A program made the translations under genes and the position numbers. The notes under the pieces are model-generated. The model was not told the DNA's origin. It searched no databases and was given only the letters and a program-made list of their open reading frames with translations. This document shows, one piece after another, positions 19,399 through 28,706 of a stretch of DNA of 64,000 nt (within the stretch, counting starts at the first letter, position 1; each line of letters begins with the position of its first letter). The stretch comes from Candidatus Enterococcus willemsii (GTDB taxonomy: Bacteria; Bacillota; Bacilli; Lactobacillales; Enterococcaceae), in contig NZ_MAEL01000045.1 in assembly GCF_009933335.1 (NCBI RefSeq), positions 1 to 64,000 on the forward strand, written 5' to 3'.

Positions 19399-19770
19399 AT
19401 GGAGGGAATTATCATAGAAAGTAAACAAATTTTAGAAATCGCTGTTCGCGCAGCTGATTCAAAACATGCAGAAGATATTATTGCCTTAGATGTTCGTGAA
19501 ATTTCATTATTAGCGGATTACTTTGTGATTTGTTCAGGAAATAGCGAACGTCAAATTAAAGCGATTGTAGAAGATATCATTGAACAAGAAGAAAAAGCAC
19601 AAGTTGAAGTTAAACGGGTCGAAGGAAAAGATGGTGCAAAGTGGATTTTAATCGATTTAGGCGATGTCATTGTTCATGTCTTCAGTAATACAGAACGTGA
19701 CTTTTACAATCTTGAAAAACTTTGGTCAGATGCACCATTAGCTGATATTAGCGAATGGATTGTTGAGTAA
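19399..19770 (+). CDS. rsfS: Ribosomal silencing factor RsfS
   Basis: RsfS binds uL14 on the 50S subunit and blocks subunit joining in starvation. The product has the DUF143 core (ILEIAVRAADSKHAEDIIALDV, DYFVICSGNSERQIKAI, LEKLWSDAP). The start is uncertain. The ATG at 19399 has no ribosome binding site ahead, and a perfect GGAGGG lies at 19401-19406, after it. That site is 7 nt before an in-frame ATA (19414), where family members usually begin (x-E-S-K). Using the ATG gives 123 residues and the ATA gives 118. Confidence 0.9.
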   Translation: MEGIIIESKQILEIAVRAADSKHAEDIIALDVREISLLADYFVICSGNSERQIKAIVEDIIEQEEKAQVEVKRVEGKDGAKWILIDLGDVIVHVFSNTERDFYNLEKLWSDAPLADISEWIVE

Positions 19771-19772
19771 TT

Positions 19773-20501
19773 ATGTCTTATGAAACTTTTGCGTTCGTCT
19801 ATGATGAAGTAATGGATACTAGTTTGTATCAACGCTGGTTAGATTTTTCATTACGACATTTAGATGAACGAAAACAAATTTTAGAATTAGCCTGTGGGAC
19901 GGGTGCCTTGGCTGTTGAATTTGCTAAAAATGGTTTCGATGTGACGGCGCTTGACTTGTCAGAAGAAATGCTGATGATTGCTAGTGGACGTGCGGAAGAA
20001 GCTGAAGTCGCTATTCAATTTGTTGAAGGGGATATGCTTGATTTATCAGATGTGGGAACGTATGAAGCGATTACCTGTTTTTCAGATTCGATTTGTTATA
20101 TGGAAAATGAAATGGATGTCCAACAAGTTTTTGATGGCGTATATCGAATATTAGAAGAAGATGGTGTCTTTATTTTTGATGTTCATTCAATCTATCAGAT
20201 TGATGAAGTGTTTCCTTCATATAGTTATCATTACCAGACAGAAGAATTTGCTTTTTTATGGGATAGTTATGAGGGAGAAGAAGCACATAGTATTGAGCAC
20301 TTCTTAACATTCTTTGTAGAAGATGAGAATGGGCATTTTATGCGTGAAGACGAGTTGCATCGAGAAAGAACCTATCCAATAGAGACGTACTTGTTATTGT
20401 TGGAAAATGCCGGCTTCTCACACGTAGAAGTCTGTGCAGATTTTATTGATAGTGAACCAAATGAAAAAAGCCGTCGTTGGTTTTTTGTCTGTCACAAGTA
20501 G
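19773..20501 (+). CDS. Class I SAM-dependent methyltransferase
   Basis: A 242-residue methyltransferase with motif I ILELACGTGALA (36-47) and a following acidic residue in VTALDLSEEML. It is the YqeM-like gene usually found after rsfS in Firmicutes. Its substrate is unknown. The gene begins 2 bp after rsfS and ends in a terminator at 20501-20527. Confidence 0.9.
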   Translation: MSYETFAFVYDEVMDTSLYQRWLDFSLRHLDERKQILELACGTGALAVEFAKNGFDVTALDLSEEMLMIASGRAEEAEVAIQFVEGDMLDLSDVGTYEAITCFSDSICYMENEMDVQQVFDGVYRILEEDGVFIFDVHSIYQIDEVFPSYSYHYQTEEFAFLWDSYEGEEAHSIEHFLTFFVEDENGHFMREDELHRERTYPIETYLLLLENAGFSHVEVCADFIDSEPNEKSRRWFFVCHK

Positions 20502-20527
20502 ACCGAGAACTTCTCTCGGTCTTTTTT
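20501..20527 (+). terminator. Terminator after the methyltransferase gene
   Basis: GACCGAGA (20501-20508) pairs with TCTCGGTC (20514-20521), followed by TTTTTT. It may only partly stop reading into the next gene. Confidence 0.8.
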
Positions 20528-20543
20528 GAATAGGAGGTCAGAA

Positions 20544-20882
20544 ATGTTCATAGAGTATATTGCGCAAGCACCGAAAGAACACCAAAAATATTTAAAAAAA
20601 ATGTATCAACTACTTAAAGAAGAATTACCTGAAGCAACAGAAAAATTTTCGTATGGCATGCCGACTTTTTACTGGAAAAAAAATGTTGTGCATTTTGCGG
20701 ACAACACCAAACATTTAGGATTTTATCCCACACCAACTGTGATTACTGCGTTCAAAGAAAATTTGACAAAATATAAATTTTCCAAAGGAGCTGTGCAGTT
20801 CCCGTATTCAGAGCCTTTTGATGAAACGCTTATTCGTGAGATGGTTCGCTTTCGTAAAACTGAGTTGGAGGAGCTACAATGA
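20544..20882 (+). CDS. DUF1801 (YdhG-like) protein
   Basis: A 112-residue single-domain protein of the YdhG/DUF1801 family ([29 protein letters not shown]). Some relatives are linked to iron handling, but no function is established for this branch. The ATG at 20544 follows TAGGAGG (20531-20537). It overlaps tmcAL by 4 bp, so the two are coupled. Confidence 0.8.
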   Translation: MFIEYIAQAPKEHQKYLKKMYQLLKEELPEATEKFSYGMPTFYWKKNVVHFADNTKHLGFYPTPTVITAFKENLTKYKFSKGAVQFPYSEPFDETLIREMVRFRKTELEELQ

Positions 20883-22039
20883 AAGCTTGTGGAATTATTG
20901 TTGAATATAATCCCTTCCATAACGGGCACAAATATCATGTAGAGCAAGCTCGTAAGTTGTCAGGAGCAGAGGTTGTAGTTGCTGTGATGAGTGGAAATTT
21001 CTTACAACGAGGAGAACCTGCCATCATTGATAAATGGTTGCGGGCGCAAGAAGCTTTGCAAAATGGTGTAGATTTAGTCGTTGAATTGCCAATCCAATGG
21101 TCATTACAATCCGCAGATTACTTTGCGCGTGGAGGTATTTTATTGTTGCAAGCCTTGCAATGTGAAAGTTATTGTTTTGGGACCGATGCAGGTGATCACT
21201 TTGATTATCAAGCGTTCGGACAATTTGTAGTAGATAACCAAAACGTAATTAATGATTCTTTTCAACAATTAAGTGACCCGACGTTAACCTATGCACAAAA
21301 AATGACTGAAGTCTTTCGACAAATCTATCCTGAATTAGTTTTAACAGGTAATCAACCAAATCATATTCTAGGTTTGAGTTATGCGCAAGAAAATGCACAT
21401 TATCCAAGACCAATGCGTGGCTTGCCACTGACTAGAATTGGTGCGGGTTATCATACAACAGAGTTAACGTCAACTATAGCCAGTGCGACGGCCATTCGTC
21501 AAGTGGTTTACCAAGAACGCTCGATTGCAGATGTCGTACCGAAACAAACAGCTCATGATTTAAGACAATATCATGTCTCTTGGGAAAACTATTGGGACTT
21601 TTTAAAATATCGGATTGTGACAAGTTCGATTGAAGATTTGCAGAAAATTTATCAAATGGTCGAAGGATTGGAATATCGTTTGAAAGCGTTCGTTCATCAA
21701 GCAACTAATTTTGCAGAATTTGTTCAATTGATAAAGACAAAGCGATATACGCAAACTCGTATTCAGCGTTTGTTATGCTATGTATTATTGAATTTAACGA
21801 AAGAGGAAGTTGAAAAGGCCTGGCAAACGAATTATTTACATGTGTTAGGATTTACTGAGAATGGGCAACAATATTTGAAAGAACAAAAAAAGAACTTTTC
21901 TTTACCGCTTGTGTCAAAAATTGGCAAAGTAGAGGAAGAAAAATATCCATTAGCTATTCGCAGCGATCAAGTCTACCAAATGGGTAAACCGCAAATTGTT
22001 GAACAAAATTTCGGGAAATTTCCAATTCGTCTGTCTTGA
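20879..22039 (+). CDS. tmcAL: tRNA(Met) cytidine acetate ligase
   Basis: A 386-residue YlbM homologue. The N-terminal nucleotidyltransferase fold has [16 protein letters not shown] (HxGH motif) and [12 protein letters not shown]. In B. subtilis TmcAL makes ac4C at the wobble position of elongator tRNA-Met from acetate and ATP. The length is typical. The start codon overlaps the preceding stop (ATGA). Confidence 0.93.
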   Translation: MKACGIIVEYNPFHNGHKYHVEQARKLSGAEVVVAVMSGNFLQRGEPAIIDKWLRAQEALQNGVDLVVELPIQWSLQSADYFARGGILLLQALQCESYCFGTDAGDHFDYQAFGQFVVDNQNVINDSFQQLSDPTLTYAQKMTEVFRQIYPELVLTGNQPNHILGLSYAQENAHYPRPMRGLPLTRIGAGYHTTELTSTIASATAIRQVVYQERSIADVVPKQTAHDLRQYHVSWENYWDFLKYRIVTSSIEDLQKIYQMVEGLEYRLKAFVHQATNFAEFVQLIKTKRYTQTRIQRLLCYVLLNLTKEEVEKAWQTNYLHVLGFTENGQQYLKEQKKNFSLPLVSKIGKVEEEKYPLAIRSDQVYQMGKPQIVEQNFGKFPIRLS

Positions 22040-22053
22040 TTGCAAGAAAATAC

Positions 22054-22082
22054 TTCACAGAATGGCTTTGGCAAAGTATAAT
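22054..22082 (+). promoter_or_regulatory. Promoter of the YebC-family gene
   Basis: -35 TTCACA (22054-22059) and a perfect -10 TATAAT (22077-22082) are 17 bp apart, 60 bp ahead of the start codon. Confidence 0.65.
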
Positions 22083-22141
22083 GGTAAAGGACAAATTTCG
22101 TCATTATTGATGAAAGAAAAAATAGAAAGCGAAGTGAGATT

Positions 22142-22861
22142 ATGGGTCGTAAATGGGCAAATATCGTAGCAAAGAAAACTGCGAAAGATGCGAATAATAG
22201 TAAAATTTACGCAAAATTTGGGATTGAGATTTATGCAGCAGCGAAATCAGGTGATCCTGACCCTCACTCAAACCAAAAATTAAAATTTGTTATTGATCGT
22301 GCGAAAACATATAATGTACCAAAACATATCATTGATCGTGCGATTGAAAAAGCCAAAGGGTCTGGCGATGAGCAATTCTCTGAATTACGTTATGAAGGTT
22401 TTGGGCCAAATGGTTCAATGGTTATTGTTGACACATTAACCAATAACGTCAATCGTACAGCAGCGGATGTTCGTGCCGCTTTCGGTAAAAATGGTGGGAA
22501 CATGGGTGTATCTGGTGCTGTTTCATACATGTTTGATAATACCGCTCTATTTGGTTTTGAAGGTACAGACGCTGATGAAATTTTAGAATATTTAATGGAT
22601 AAAGACATTGATGTTCGTGATGTAGAAGAAGATGAAGGACAAATCATGGTACATGGTGAACCTGATGACTTCCATACGATTCAAGAAGCGTTAAAAGAAA
22701 AAGGCATTGAAAACTTCAATGTTGCTGAAATAGAAATGGTTCCTCAAAACGAAGTAGCGTTAACGGGTGATGATTTAGCGCAATTTGAAAAAATGATTGA
22801 TGCCTTAGATGACTTAGAAGATGTCCAAAAAATCTTCCATAATGTGGATTTAGGCGAGTAA
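22142..22861 (+). CDS. YebC/PmpR family protein
   Basis: A 239-residue protein of the TACO1/YebC family ([46 protein letters not shown]-like segment). Members were described as transcription regulators. Recent work ties YebC proteins to translation through difficult proline stretches. It is a single gene with its own promoter and terminator. The N-terminal residues after Met are basic, as usual for the family. Which paralogue this is (YebC1 or YebC2) cannot be settled here. Confidence 0.92.
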   Translation: MGRKWANIVAKKTAKDANNSKIYAKFGIEIYAAAKSGDPDPHSNQKLKFVIDRAKTYNVPKHIIDRAIEKAKGSGDEQFSELRYEGFGPNGSMVIVDTLTNNVNRTAADVRAAFGKNGGNMGVSGAVSYMFDNTALFGFEGTDADEILEYLMDKDIDVRDVEEDEGQIMVHGEPDDFHTIQEALKEKGIENFNVAEIEMVPQNEVALTGDDLAQFEKMIDALDDLEDVQKIFHNVDLGE

Positions 22862-22886
22862 AAAAGAGCGTTTGCTCTTTTTTTTT
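22862..22886 (+). terminator. Terminator after the YebC-family gene
   Basis: AAAAGAGC pairs with GCTCTTTT (22874-22881) and is followed by a T-run. Confidence 0.8.
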
Positions 22887-22903
22887 GCTCTTTATGTTAT
22901 TTA

Positions 22904-22932
22904 TTGAAAAAAATCAATATCTTTATTATAAT
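22904..22932 (+). promoter_or_regulatory. Promoter of the c-di-GMP enzyme gene
   Basis: -35 TTGAAA (22904-22909), 17 bp spacer and perfect -10 TATAAT (22927-22932). The start of transcription would be near 22939, leaving a leader of about 165 nt before the ATG. Confidence 0.7.
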
Positions 22933-22938
22933 CTTTTT

Positions 22939-23103
22939 GTTATAAAGGAATGCAACCTGTTACGAGTAAATTTAATTGCACAAAAAAAGATTAAATTACT
23001 TGAAAAAATGTATAAACTAGCCGATAACTATTAGGAGAGTCTGTGAAGAAATGAATTTATAACTATAAGTTTCTATTCATAAGAAATCATTGGAGGTGAA
23101 TGT
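22939..23103 (+). other. Long 5' leader of the c-di-GMP enzyme gene
   Basis: About 165 nt of AT-rich transcribed leader. It holds a dyad AATTTAAT (22969-22976) / ATTAAATT (22990-22997). I do not recognise a c-di-GMP-I or -II riboswitch or a terminator in it. GGAGG stands just before the start codon. Confidence 0.4.
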
Positions 23104-25872
23104 ATGCAGAAGCTTCGCAGAAAAATGAAACCACTCCTGCGTTTAGGAAGAAAAGAATCAATTTATTTTATGGTTTTTTGTCTATTCATTTTTGTGGTGT
23201 CTATTTCCCTGCTATTTGTTTATGAGAAGAAACGATTAAATAAAGAATATAATACAATTATTGAAGAAACATTAACTGAGAATCTGCATCATGATGTACA
23301 AGGGCTCAAGTTGTCGCTAGATAGTGTCAAAAAAGAGTTGATGGTTGCCATGAATATGTTTGAAGATAATCAATCGGATGAATTAAAAGCTTTTTTAGCG
23401 CATCAAAATCAGTTAAATCCATCGCGTCGTATTTTATACCAGAAGTTAGAAAAACAAACAGATATATTGCAAATTATTCCGGCTGGGACGAAAGCTGAAC
23501 TAGCAAGATTAAGAGAAGGACAAATTGTTTTTAGTCACCCCATTTATAATGAAGCAACTAACGGACATGTTATTAATGTCGTGGCACCTTTGATGGATGA
23601 CGGAAAAACTCACGGCTTCTTGTATTCACAAGTTGATTTATCTGCGTTATTGTCTAAGCATATGACAAATGATACATACAAAAATGTGCAAAGTAGTATC
23701 ATTGATAATCAAGGTGTCATTTTATATACGTCAGAAAGCAAGGCAGCTAAAGAGACAGGAAACTTATACGAGGTCTTTCCTGATTTAGTCATTGGGAAAA
23801 AAGATAGGGAACAAATTCATGCAATGATTGATGATGAGAAAAAAGTAAGCAGTGTCATATTTAATAGAAAGAATACGTCTTATTTTGTTTCTGCTATGCC
23901 GATTACTATCAACGATTGGTATTTAGTTCTATCGGTACGCGGATCAGACGTGTTACTTCGTTCAGCAACAATTTTCAAAGAAATTGTTCGCATCAGTATT
24001 GTAGCAATTTTAATTACTTTATCGGTGGCGTGTATTGTTTTTTTACAGTTGTTGTTTAGTAATCGACGATTAGAAATCGAACAAATACGCAATAAACGTT
24101 ATGCTTCACGTTTACAAGCGATGTTTAGCCAAAATAATGTCTTAAGCACGGCGATTGATATTAAAACAAGGCGAATTATTGATGTAAACGATGCGCTAAC
24201 CAATTATTTTGGTTATCCACGGGAAGAAATGATTGGCAAAGAAATTTCCCACTTTAATTTAGTCGAACGAAAAGTTTTAGATGTGCAATTTGAAAAGATG
24301 AAAAAAAGCAGTACTGAATTTTTAGCAGTCCCTCATCGGCTGTCAGATGGATCAATTAAGCTGCTTGATGTATCTACTTCCGTAATCGATGATGGTGTCG
24401 AAAAGTTTCTTTATGTTATTTTATTTGATTCAACCGATAGGGAATGGTATCGTAGCGAGTTATTCAAAGAAAAAGAATTTTTACGTATCACATTAAATTC
24501 AATCGGTGATGGTGTTGTCACAACTGATAATCAGGGGCGAATTACAGGACTAAATAGTGTGGCTGAGAAATTAATAGGCTGGAGCACAGAAGAAGTAGAG
24601 AATCAGTATTTTACGGATATCGTTCACCTACAGAACGAAAACACAGGAGAAATAACGAGTAATCCTATTCAAAAAGTATTATCTACAGGCAAAACAATCG
24701 GTTTAGCTAATCACACGGAATTAATCAACCGGTACAGTGAGGTTATCCCGATTACAAACAGCTTTGCGCCAATTCAATCAGAGCGTGGCAAAACATTTGG
24801 TGTCGTGATGGTATTTCATGATATGCGTTTAGAAAAAGAACATCATAGACAAATTGAGTTTTTAAGCTATTATGATGAATTAACTGGATTATTTAATCGA
24901 AAATATATGGAAAATGCGATTGTAAAGCTAGCTAAAAAACAAGAATCTTTAGCCGTTATCATGATTGATGTAAATGGTCTAAAAATTAGTAATGATATTT
25001 TTGGGCATGAAACGGGCGACTTAGTTTTGAAAAAAGTAGCAACAATTCTTGAGGAAACATGTTCTTCACGCGATTTAATTGCTCGTTGGGGTGGCGATGA
25101 GTTTGTTATCTTGATGAAAGGAAAACTTTTGCAAGATGCTGAAAATTTAGTTAAACAATTGAAAGATATTACTGTGTTTATTGAAGGGAGCAATTTACCT
25201 TTAAGTTTGTCCTTCGGCTGTGCCTGCACCGATAGCCAAACATCTATTGCCATGGCATTACAAGATGCTGAAAAAAATATGTATCAACAAAAATTATTAA
25301 ATGGTAAAAGCTATCGTAATGCGATTATTAGTACATTATTAGCAACGTTATACGAAAAAAGTAATGAGACAGAAGAGCATTCAAAACGACTAGAAGAGTA
25401 TTGTTTGGCAATCGGTCAAAGATTACAGCTTTCATCAAAGGAACTGGATGAGTTATCACTACTTGCTTTGCTTCATGATATCGGTAAAGTAGGCATTGAT
25501 GCTAATATCTTGAAAAAACCGTCTGCTTTAACTGATGAAGAATGGGTTGAAATGAAACGTCATCCAGAAGTAGGTTACCGGATTGCGCAAGAGACAGCTG
25601 ATTTGGAAAGCGTAGCAGATTTAATTTTAGCACACCATGAACGCTGGGACGGCAAAGGATATCCTCACCAACTAAAAGGAGAAGAAATTCCATTAGCTTG
25701 TCGTATTTTATCAGTGGTTGACTCTTTTGATGCGATGACAAATGATCGTGTATATCGTCAAGCGATGACTACTGAAGAAGCAGTCGCTGAAATTAAGCGT
25801 TCTTCAGGAACTCAGTTTGATCCGAAGATTGTTGAACACTTCATACACGTGTTAGAGGAGCGCAAAGAGTAA
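23104..25872 (+). CDS. Membrane sensor with PAS, GGDEF and HD-GYP domains
   Basis: A 922-residue protein with a complete set of c-di-GMP domains. A transmembrane helix (about 20-40), an extracellular Cache-like sensor (about 41-290), a second helix (about 296-318), two PAS domains (about 340-450 and 460-580), GGDEF (DELTGLFNR 591-599, active site GGDEF 663-667) and HD-GYP (HDIGKVG 791-797, HHERWDGKGYP 844-854). Catalytic motifs of both output domains are intact. No RxxD inhibitory site stands ahead of GGDEF. It could make or degrade c-di-GMP, with the balance set by its sensors. Neighbours give no target. Confidence 0.93.
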   Translation: MQKLRRKMKPLLRLGRKESIYFMVFCLFIFVVSISLLFVYEKKRLNKEYNTIIEETLTENLHHDVQGLKLSLDSVKKELMVAMNMFEDNQSDELKAFLAHQNQLNPSRRILYQKLEKQTDILQIIPAGTKAELARLREGQIVFSHPIYNEATNGHVINVVAPLMDDGKTHGFLYSQVDLSALLSKHMTNDTYKNVQSSIIDNQGVILYTSESKAAKETGNLYEVFPDLVIGKKDREQIHAMIDDEKKVSSVIFNRKNTSYFVSAMPITINDWYLVLSVRGSDVLLRSATIFKEIVRISIVAILITLSVACIVFLQLLFSNRRLEIEQIRNKRYASRLQAMFSQNNVLSTAIDIKTRRIIDVNDALTNYFGYPREEMIGKEISHFNLVERKVLDVQFEKMKKSSTEFLAVPHRLSDGSIKLLDVSTSVIDDGVEKFLYVILFDSTDREWYRSELFKEKEFLRITLNSIGDGVVTTDNQGRITGLNSVAEKLIGWSTEEVENQYFTDIVHLQNENTGEITSNPIQKVLSTGKTIGLANHTELINRYSEVIPITNSFAPIQSERGKTFGVVMVFHDMRLEKEHHRQIEFLSYYDELTGLFNRKYMENAIVKLAKKQESLAVIMIDVNGLKISNDIFGHETGDLVLKKVATILEETCSSRDLIARWGGDEFVILMKGKLLQDAENLVKQLKDITVFIEGSNLPLSLSFGCACTDSQTSIAMALQDAEKNMYQQKLLNGKSYRNAIISTLLATLYEKSNETEEHSKRLEEYCLAIGQRLQLSSKELDELSLLALLHDIGKVGIDANILKKPSALTDEEWVEMKRHPEVGYRIAQETADLESVADLILAHHERWDGKGYPHQLKGEEIPLACRILSVVDSFDAMTNDRVYRQAMTTEEAVAEIKRSSGTQFDPKIVEHFIHVLEERKE

Positions 25873-25906
25873 AGGAGAAATCATTGATTTCTCCTTTACT
25901 CTTTTG
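25866..25906. terminator. Bidirectional terminator with an 18 bp perfect stem
   Basis: The arms at 25866-25883 and 25885-25902 are exact inverse copies, with almost no loop. It covers the stop codon of the c-di-GMP gene and the 3' end of the leftward small gene. Confidence 0.85.
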
Positions 25907-26201
25907 GTGGATTTTGTGCTGCGTAATAGTCTCTAATAGAAAATCCATGAGGCAATGGCGATAAATCAGGATAACCAGACAGTGTTTTTTCTTTGTTTCG
26001 AGCAACCCATTCTGTGTATTTTTCTGGATGGTGTAAACGAATGTCTTCTGCCCAACGTCGGCTGTCATCAGCTAAACTCGGTGCTTTTTTATTGATAGGC
26101 TTCTCAATAGTTGATGTTTCTTTTTTGTCAGGAGATTGCACGTCAGGTTTGGTTGTCGGATGTTGCGCATGAAATACGGGTAGATTAGGTGGTATTTTCA
26201 A
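25896..26201 (-). CDS. Small Pro/Lys-rich hypothetical protein
   Basis: A 101-residue protein I do not recognise. The first 45 residues are rich in Pro, Lys, Thr and Asp and probably disordered. The C-terminal half (DDSRRWAEDIRLHHPEKYTEW, GFSIRDYYAAQN) looks folded and has many aromatic residues. No signal peptide or membrane segment is present. The start is TTG at 26201, with AGAGGAG 9 nt upstream. It is a single leftward gene that shares a terminator with the c-di-GMP gene. Confidence 0.6.
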   Translation of the reverse strand: MKIPPNLPVFHAQHPTTKPDVQSPDKKETSTIEKPINKKAPSLADDSRRWAEDIRLHHPEKYTEWVARNKEKTLSGYPDLSPLPHGFSIRDYYAAQNPPKE

Positions 26202-26382
26202 ATGAACTCACTCCTCTGTCTATTTACTAATTGTATCGGATGTTTTAGTAAGAAGTTTAGTGGGAAGAAGCAAGTAAATGAAAGAAAAGTAACCGCTTTT
26301 TTCGTATTTCAGTAAATGTTTTTTTGGAATTATGGTATGATTAGGAAAACGAGTTAATTTTTAACTAACAGGGGGCTAAACA

Positions 26383-27018
26383 GTGGAAGAAAAAATTGTT
26401 TTACAACCCTTTGATCGAATTTTGAGTGGTTATGAGAAATTAACAGAAGTTGCTGTTTCTGTGGCTGATTGTTCACAACTGTGTCAAAAGTATCAATCAT
26501 TTGGGGTTCAAGGGTATCGATTAGATAATTATCAAGGAACAAGTTACTTAAATCGTTATTTAAGTTGCTCAGTTGAGCGTGCACCAATGTTGATTTATCG
26601 CAATGATTATCTAATTCCATTGGTTTTTCGTTCTTCGCCTGAGTCTAAAAGACTATTTGATGAGCCAACTCGAATGGCTGGTTTTTTTCTTCTTTTAGAA
26701 TGGTTATTAGCAAATAAACCAAAAAAGGCATTAATTACAAATCAATCAGAGCAAACAAGAAGCTATCAAGTTGTAGATAGTGCTTATGTGGCATTTCGTT
26801 TATCTGAAATTTTGGATGGGGCAGGCTTTCCTATTAGTCAATTTCAAACAGTAGAGGAATTCATGGCTTGGAATCGCCAATATCGATTAATTAACAATGG
26901 TCAAATCGGACGACATAGTAAAATTTTTGATCCAGAGAATCAAGAAAATGTAGTTGAATTGCGTATGATATTAGAAATTATTCATTTAAAGTATCCTGAG
27001 ACGACTTTTTTTATTTAA
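26383..27018 (+). CDS. Hypothetical protein
   Basis: A 211-residue soluble protein that I cannot assign. No membrane segments or nucleotide motifs are visible. The two Cys in VADCSQLCQKY and one in LSCSVERAP are the only cysteines. GTG at 26383 follows AGGGGG. A -10 TATGAT (26336-26341) and a small dyad AGTTAA/TTAACT (26352-26366) lie upstream. It is transcribed alone, since a strong terminator follows. Confidence 0.7.
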   Translation: MEEKIVLQPFDRILSGYEKLTEVAVSVADCSQLCQKYQSFGVQGYRLDNYQGTSYLNRYLSCSVERAPMLIYRNDYLIPLVFRSSPESKRLFDEPTRMAGFFLLLEWLLANKPKKALITNQSEQTRSYQVVDSAYVAFRLSEILDGAGFPISQFQTVEEFMAWNRQYRLINNGQIGRHSKIFDPENQENVVELRMILEIIHLKYPETTFFI

Positions 27019-27020
27019 TG

Positions 27021-27053
27021 AAAAAGACAAGTTGCAAAAGCTTGTCTTTTTTT
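27021..27053 (+). terminator. Terminator after the 211-residue hypothetical gene
   Basis: AAAAAGACAAG (27021-27031) pairs with CTTGTCTTTTT (27041-27051) and runs into more T residues. Confidence 0.85.
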
Positions 27054-27094
27054 GTTTCTTTTGTGTATGATAAGAAAGGCGTAGGAGGGGAAAA

Positions 27095-28660
27095 ATGGAA
27101 GAGAAAGAACCAATTTATTTATTAAAAAGAGGAAAAAAAGGGTTGTTGCAACTGATTTTTAGTCGAATAGGGATTGCATTGGTATTTTTATTATTACAAG
27201 TACTATTATTAGTCGCTTTATTTGAATATGTATCCAATAATTATGTGCATGTGTTTTATGGGGGGGCCATTGTAGTTACAGTTTTTGGCTACATGTTTTT
27301 GCTGAATAGTCGCAGTGATAGTAGTGTCAAGTTAACTTGGATGGTGCTATTTACAGTGTTGCCGATTATCGGTATTTTTCTTTATTTTTATATGCAATTA
27401 GAAATTGGGCATCGTTTGGAAAAAAGGCGTTTGGTTCGTTTAAATGAAGAAAGTAGTCAGTTGATTGAAACAGAACCACAACTGATGGAAAAAATTCAAG
27501 AGGAAAAAGATTTGTTAGGTGTTGCAACGTTTGTAGGGGCAACTGGACCATACCCGGTGTATGAAAATACGAATCTGACGTATTATCCCACTGGTGAAGA
27601 TAAATTTTTGGATTTGATGGAGGAACTGCGACGAGCAGAGTCCTTTATTTTTATGGAGTATTTCATTGTTGGTGAAGGAAAAATGTGGGGGTCAATTTTA
27701 GATATTCTCATCGAAAAGGCAAAAGAGGGCGTTGAAATACGTTTCTTATATGATGGTTTTAATGAATTCTCATTGTTGCCACATAGTTATCCTAAAAAAC
27801 TCGAGGCTTTGGGGATTAAATGCAAAATTTTTGCACCTATTCGTCCGTTTGTTTCAACGGTTTATAACTTCAGAGATCATCGAAAAATTTGTGTCATTGA
27901 TGGCAAAGTCGCTTTTACTGGTGGAATTAATTTAGCTGATGAATATATCAATGAAATTGAACGTTTTGGTTACTGGAAAGACACAGCAATTAAGATAAAA
28001 GGACGAGCTGTCGATAGTTTTACATTAATGTTTTTACAAATGTGGGCATTGGATGATGGTGTGCTGGATGTAGAGAATTGGTTGAATAGACCACAAGAAG
28101 TCATCCAAGAAGCAGGTCATGTGATTCCATATGGTGATATTCCATTGGATGGCGATCGTGTCGGTGAATTTGTCTATTTGGATATTTTGAATAAGGCAAC
28201 TGAATACGTACACATTATGACACCGTATTTGATTTTGGATGGTGAGATGGAAAGTGCGATTTATATGGCGGCCAAACGTGGGGTAGATGTAACCATTATC
28301 TTGCCGCATATTCCAGACAAGGCCTACGCCTTTGCATTGGCAAAAAGCCATTATCGCACATTAATTGAAGCAGGGGTTCATATCTATGAATTTACGCCTG
28401 GATTTGTTCATGCGAAAGTTTTTGTCAGTGATAATAGTAAAGCTACTGTTGGCACCGTAAATTTGGATTATCGTAGTTTTTATCACCACTTTGAATGTGG
28501 CATTTATATGGAAAAAGTAGCGGTTATTCCGACGATTGAAGAAGATTTCCAAAAAACACTTGCCCAATCACAACGCATCACCCTGGAAGACGTCAAAAAT
28601 GAAAGTGTCTTAATGAAAATAATGGGCTGGACCTTAAAAGTGTTTGCACCACTTATGTAG
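27095..28660 (+). CDS. cls: Cardiolipin synthase
   Basis: A 521-residue phospholipase D-type enzyme that makes cardiolipin from two phosphatidylglycerols at the membrane. Three hydrophobic stretches fill the first 105 residues. The two HKD motifs are HRKICVID (262-269) and HAKVFVSD (439-446), each followed by the Gly/Asn element (GGINLADEY, GTVNLDYRS). AGGAGGGG precedes the ATG. It stands alone between terminators. Confidence 0.95.
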   Translation: MEEKEPIYLLKRGKKGLLQLIFSRIGIALVFLLLQVLLLVALFEYVSNNYVHVFYGGAIVVTVFGYMFLLNSRSDSSVKLTWMVLFTVLPIIGIFLYFYMQLEIGHRLEKRRLVRLNEESSQLIETEPQLMEKIQEEKDLLGVATFVGATGPYPVYENTNLTYYPTGEDKFLDLMEELRRAESFIFMEYFIVGEGKMWGSILDILIEKAKEGVEIRFLYDGFNEFSLLPHSYPKKLEALGIKCKIFAPIRPFVSTVYNFRDHRKICVIDGKVAFTGGINLADEYINEIERFGYWKDTAIKIKGRAVDSFTLMFLQMWALDDGVLDVENWLNRPQEVIQEAGHVIPYGDIPLDGDRVGEFVYLDILNKATEYVHIMTPYLILDGEMESAIYMAAKRGVDVTIILPHIPDKAYAFALAKSHYRTLIEAGVHIYEFTPGFVHAKVFVSDNSKATVGTVNLDYRSFYHHFECGIYMEKVAVIPTIEEDFQKTLAQSQRITLEDVKNESVLMKIMGWTLKVFAPLM

Positions 28661-28662
28661 AG

Positions 28663-28706
28663 AAAAGCTGACAAACATTTCAAACCTGTTTGTCAGCTTT
28701 TTTCTT
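28663..28706. terminator. Bidirectional terminator between cls and helD
   Basis: AAAAGCTGACAAAC (28663-28676) pairs with GTTTGTCAGCTTTT (28688-28701), with T- and A-runs outside. It serves both converging genes. Confidence 0.85.

Noticed and set aside
22939-23103. c-di-GMP riboswitch ahead of the GGDEF/HD-GYP gene
   Set aside because: I looked for the conserved core of c-di-GMP-I and -II and found none, nor a terminator in the leader.
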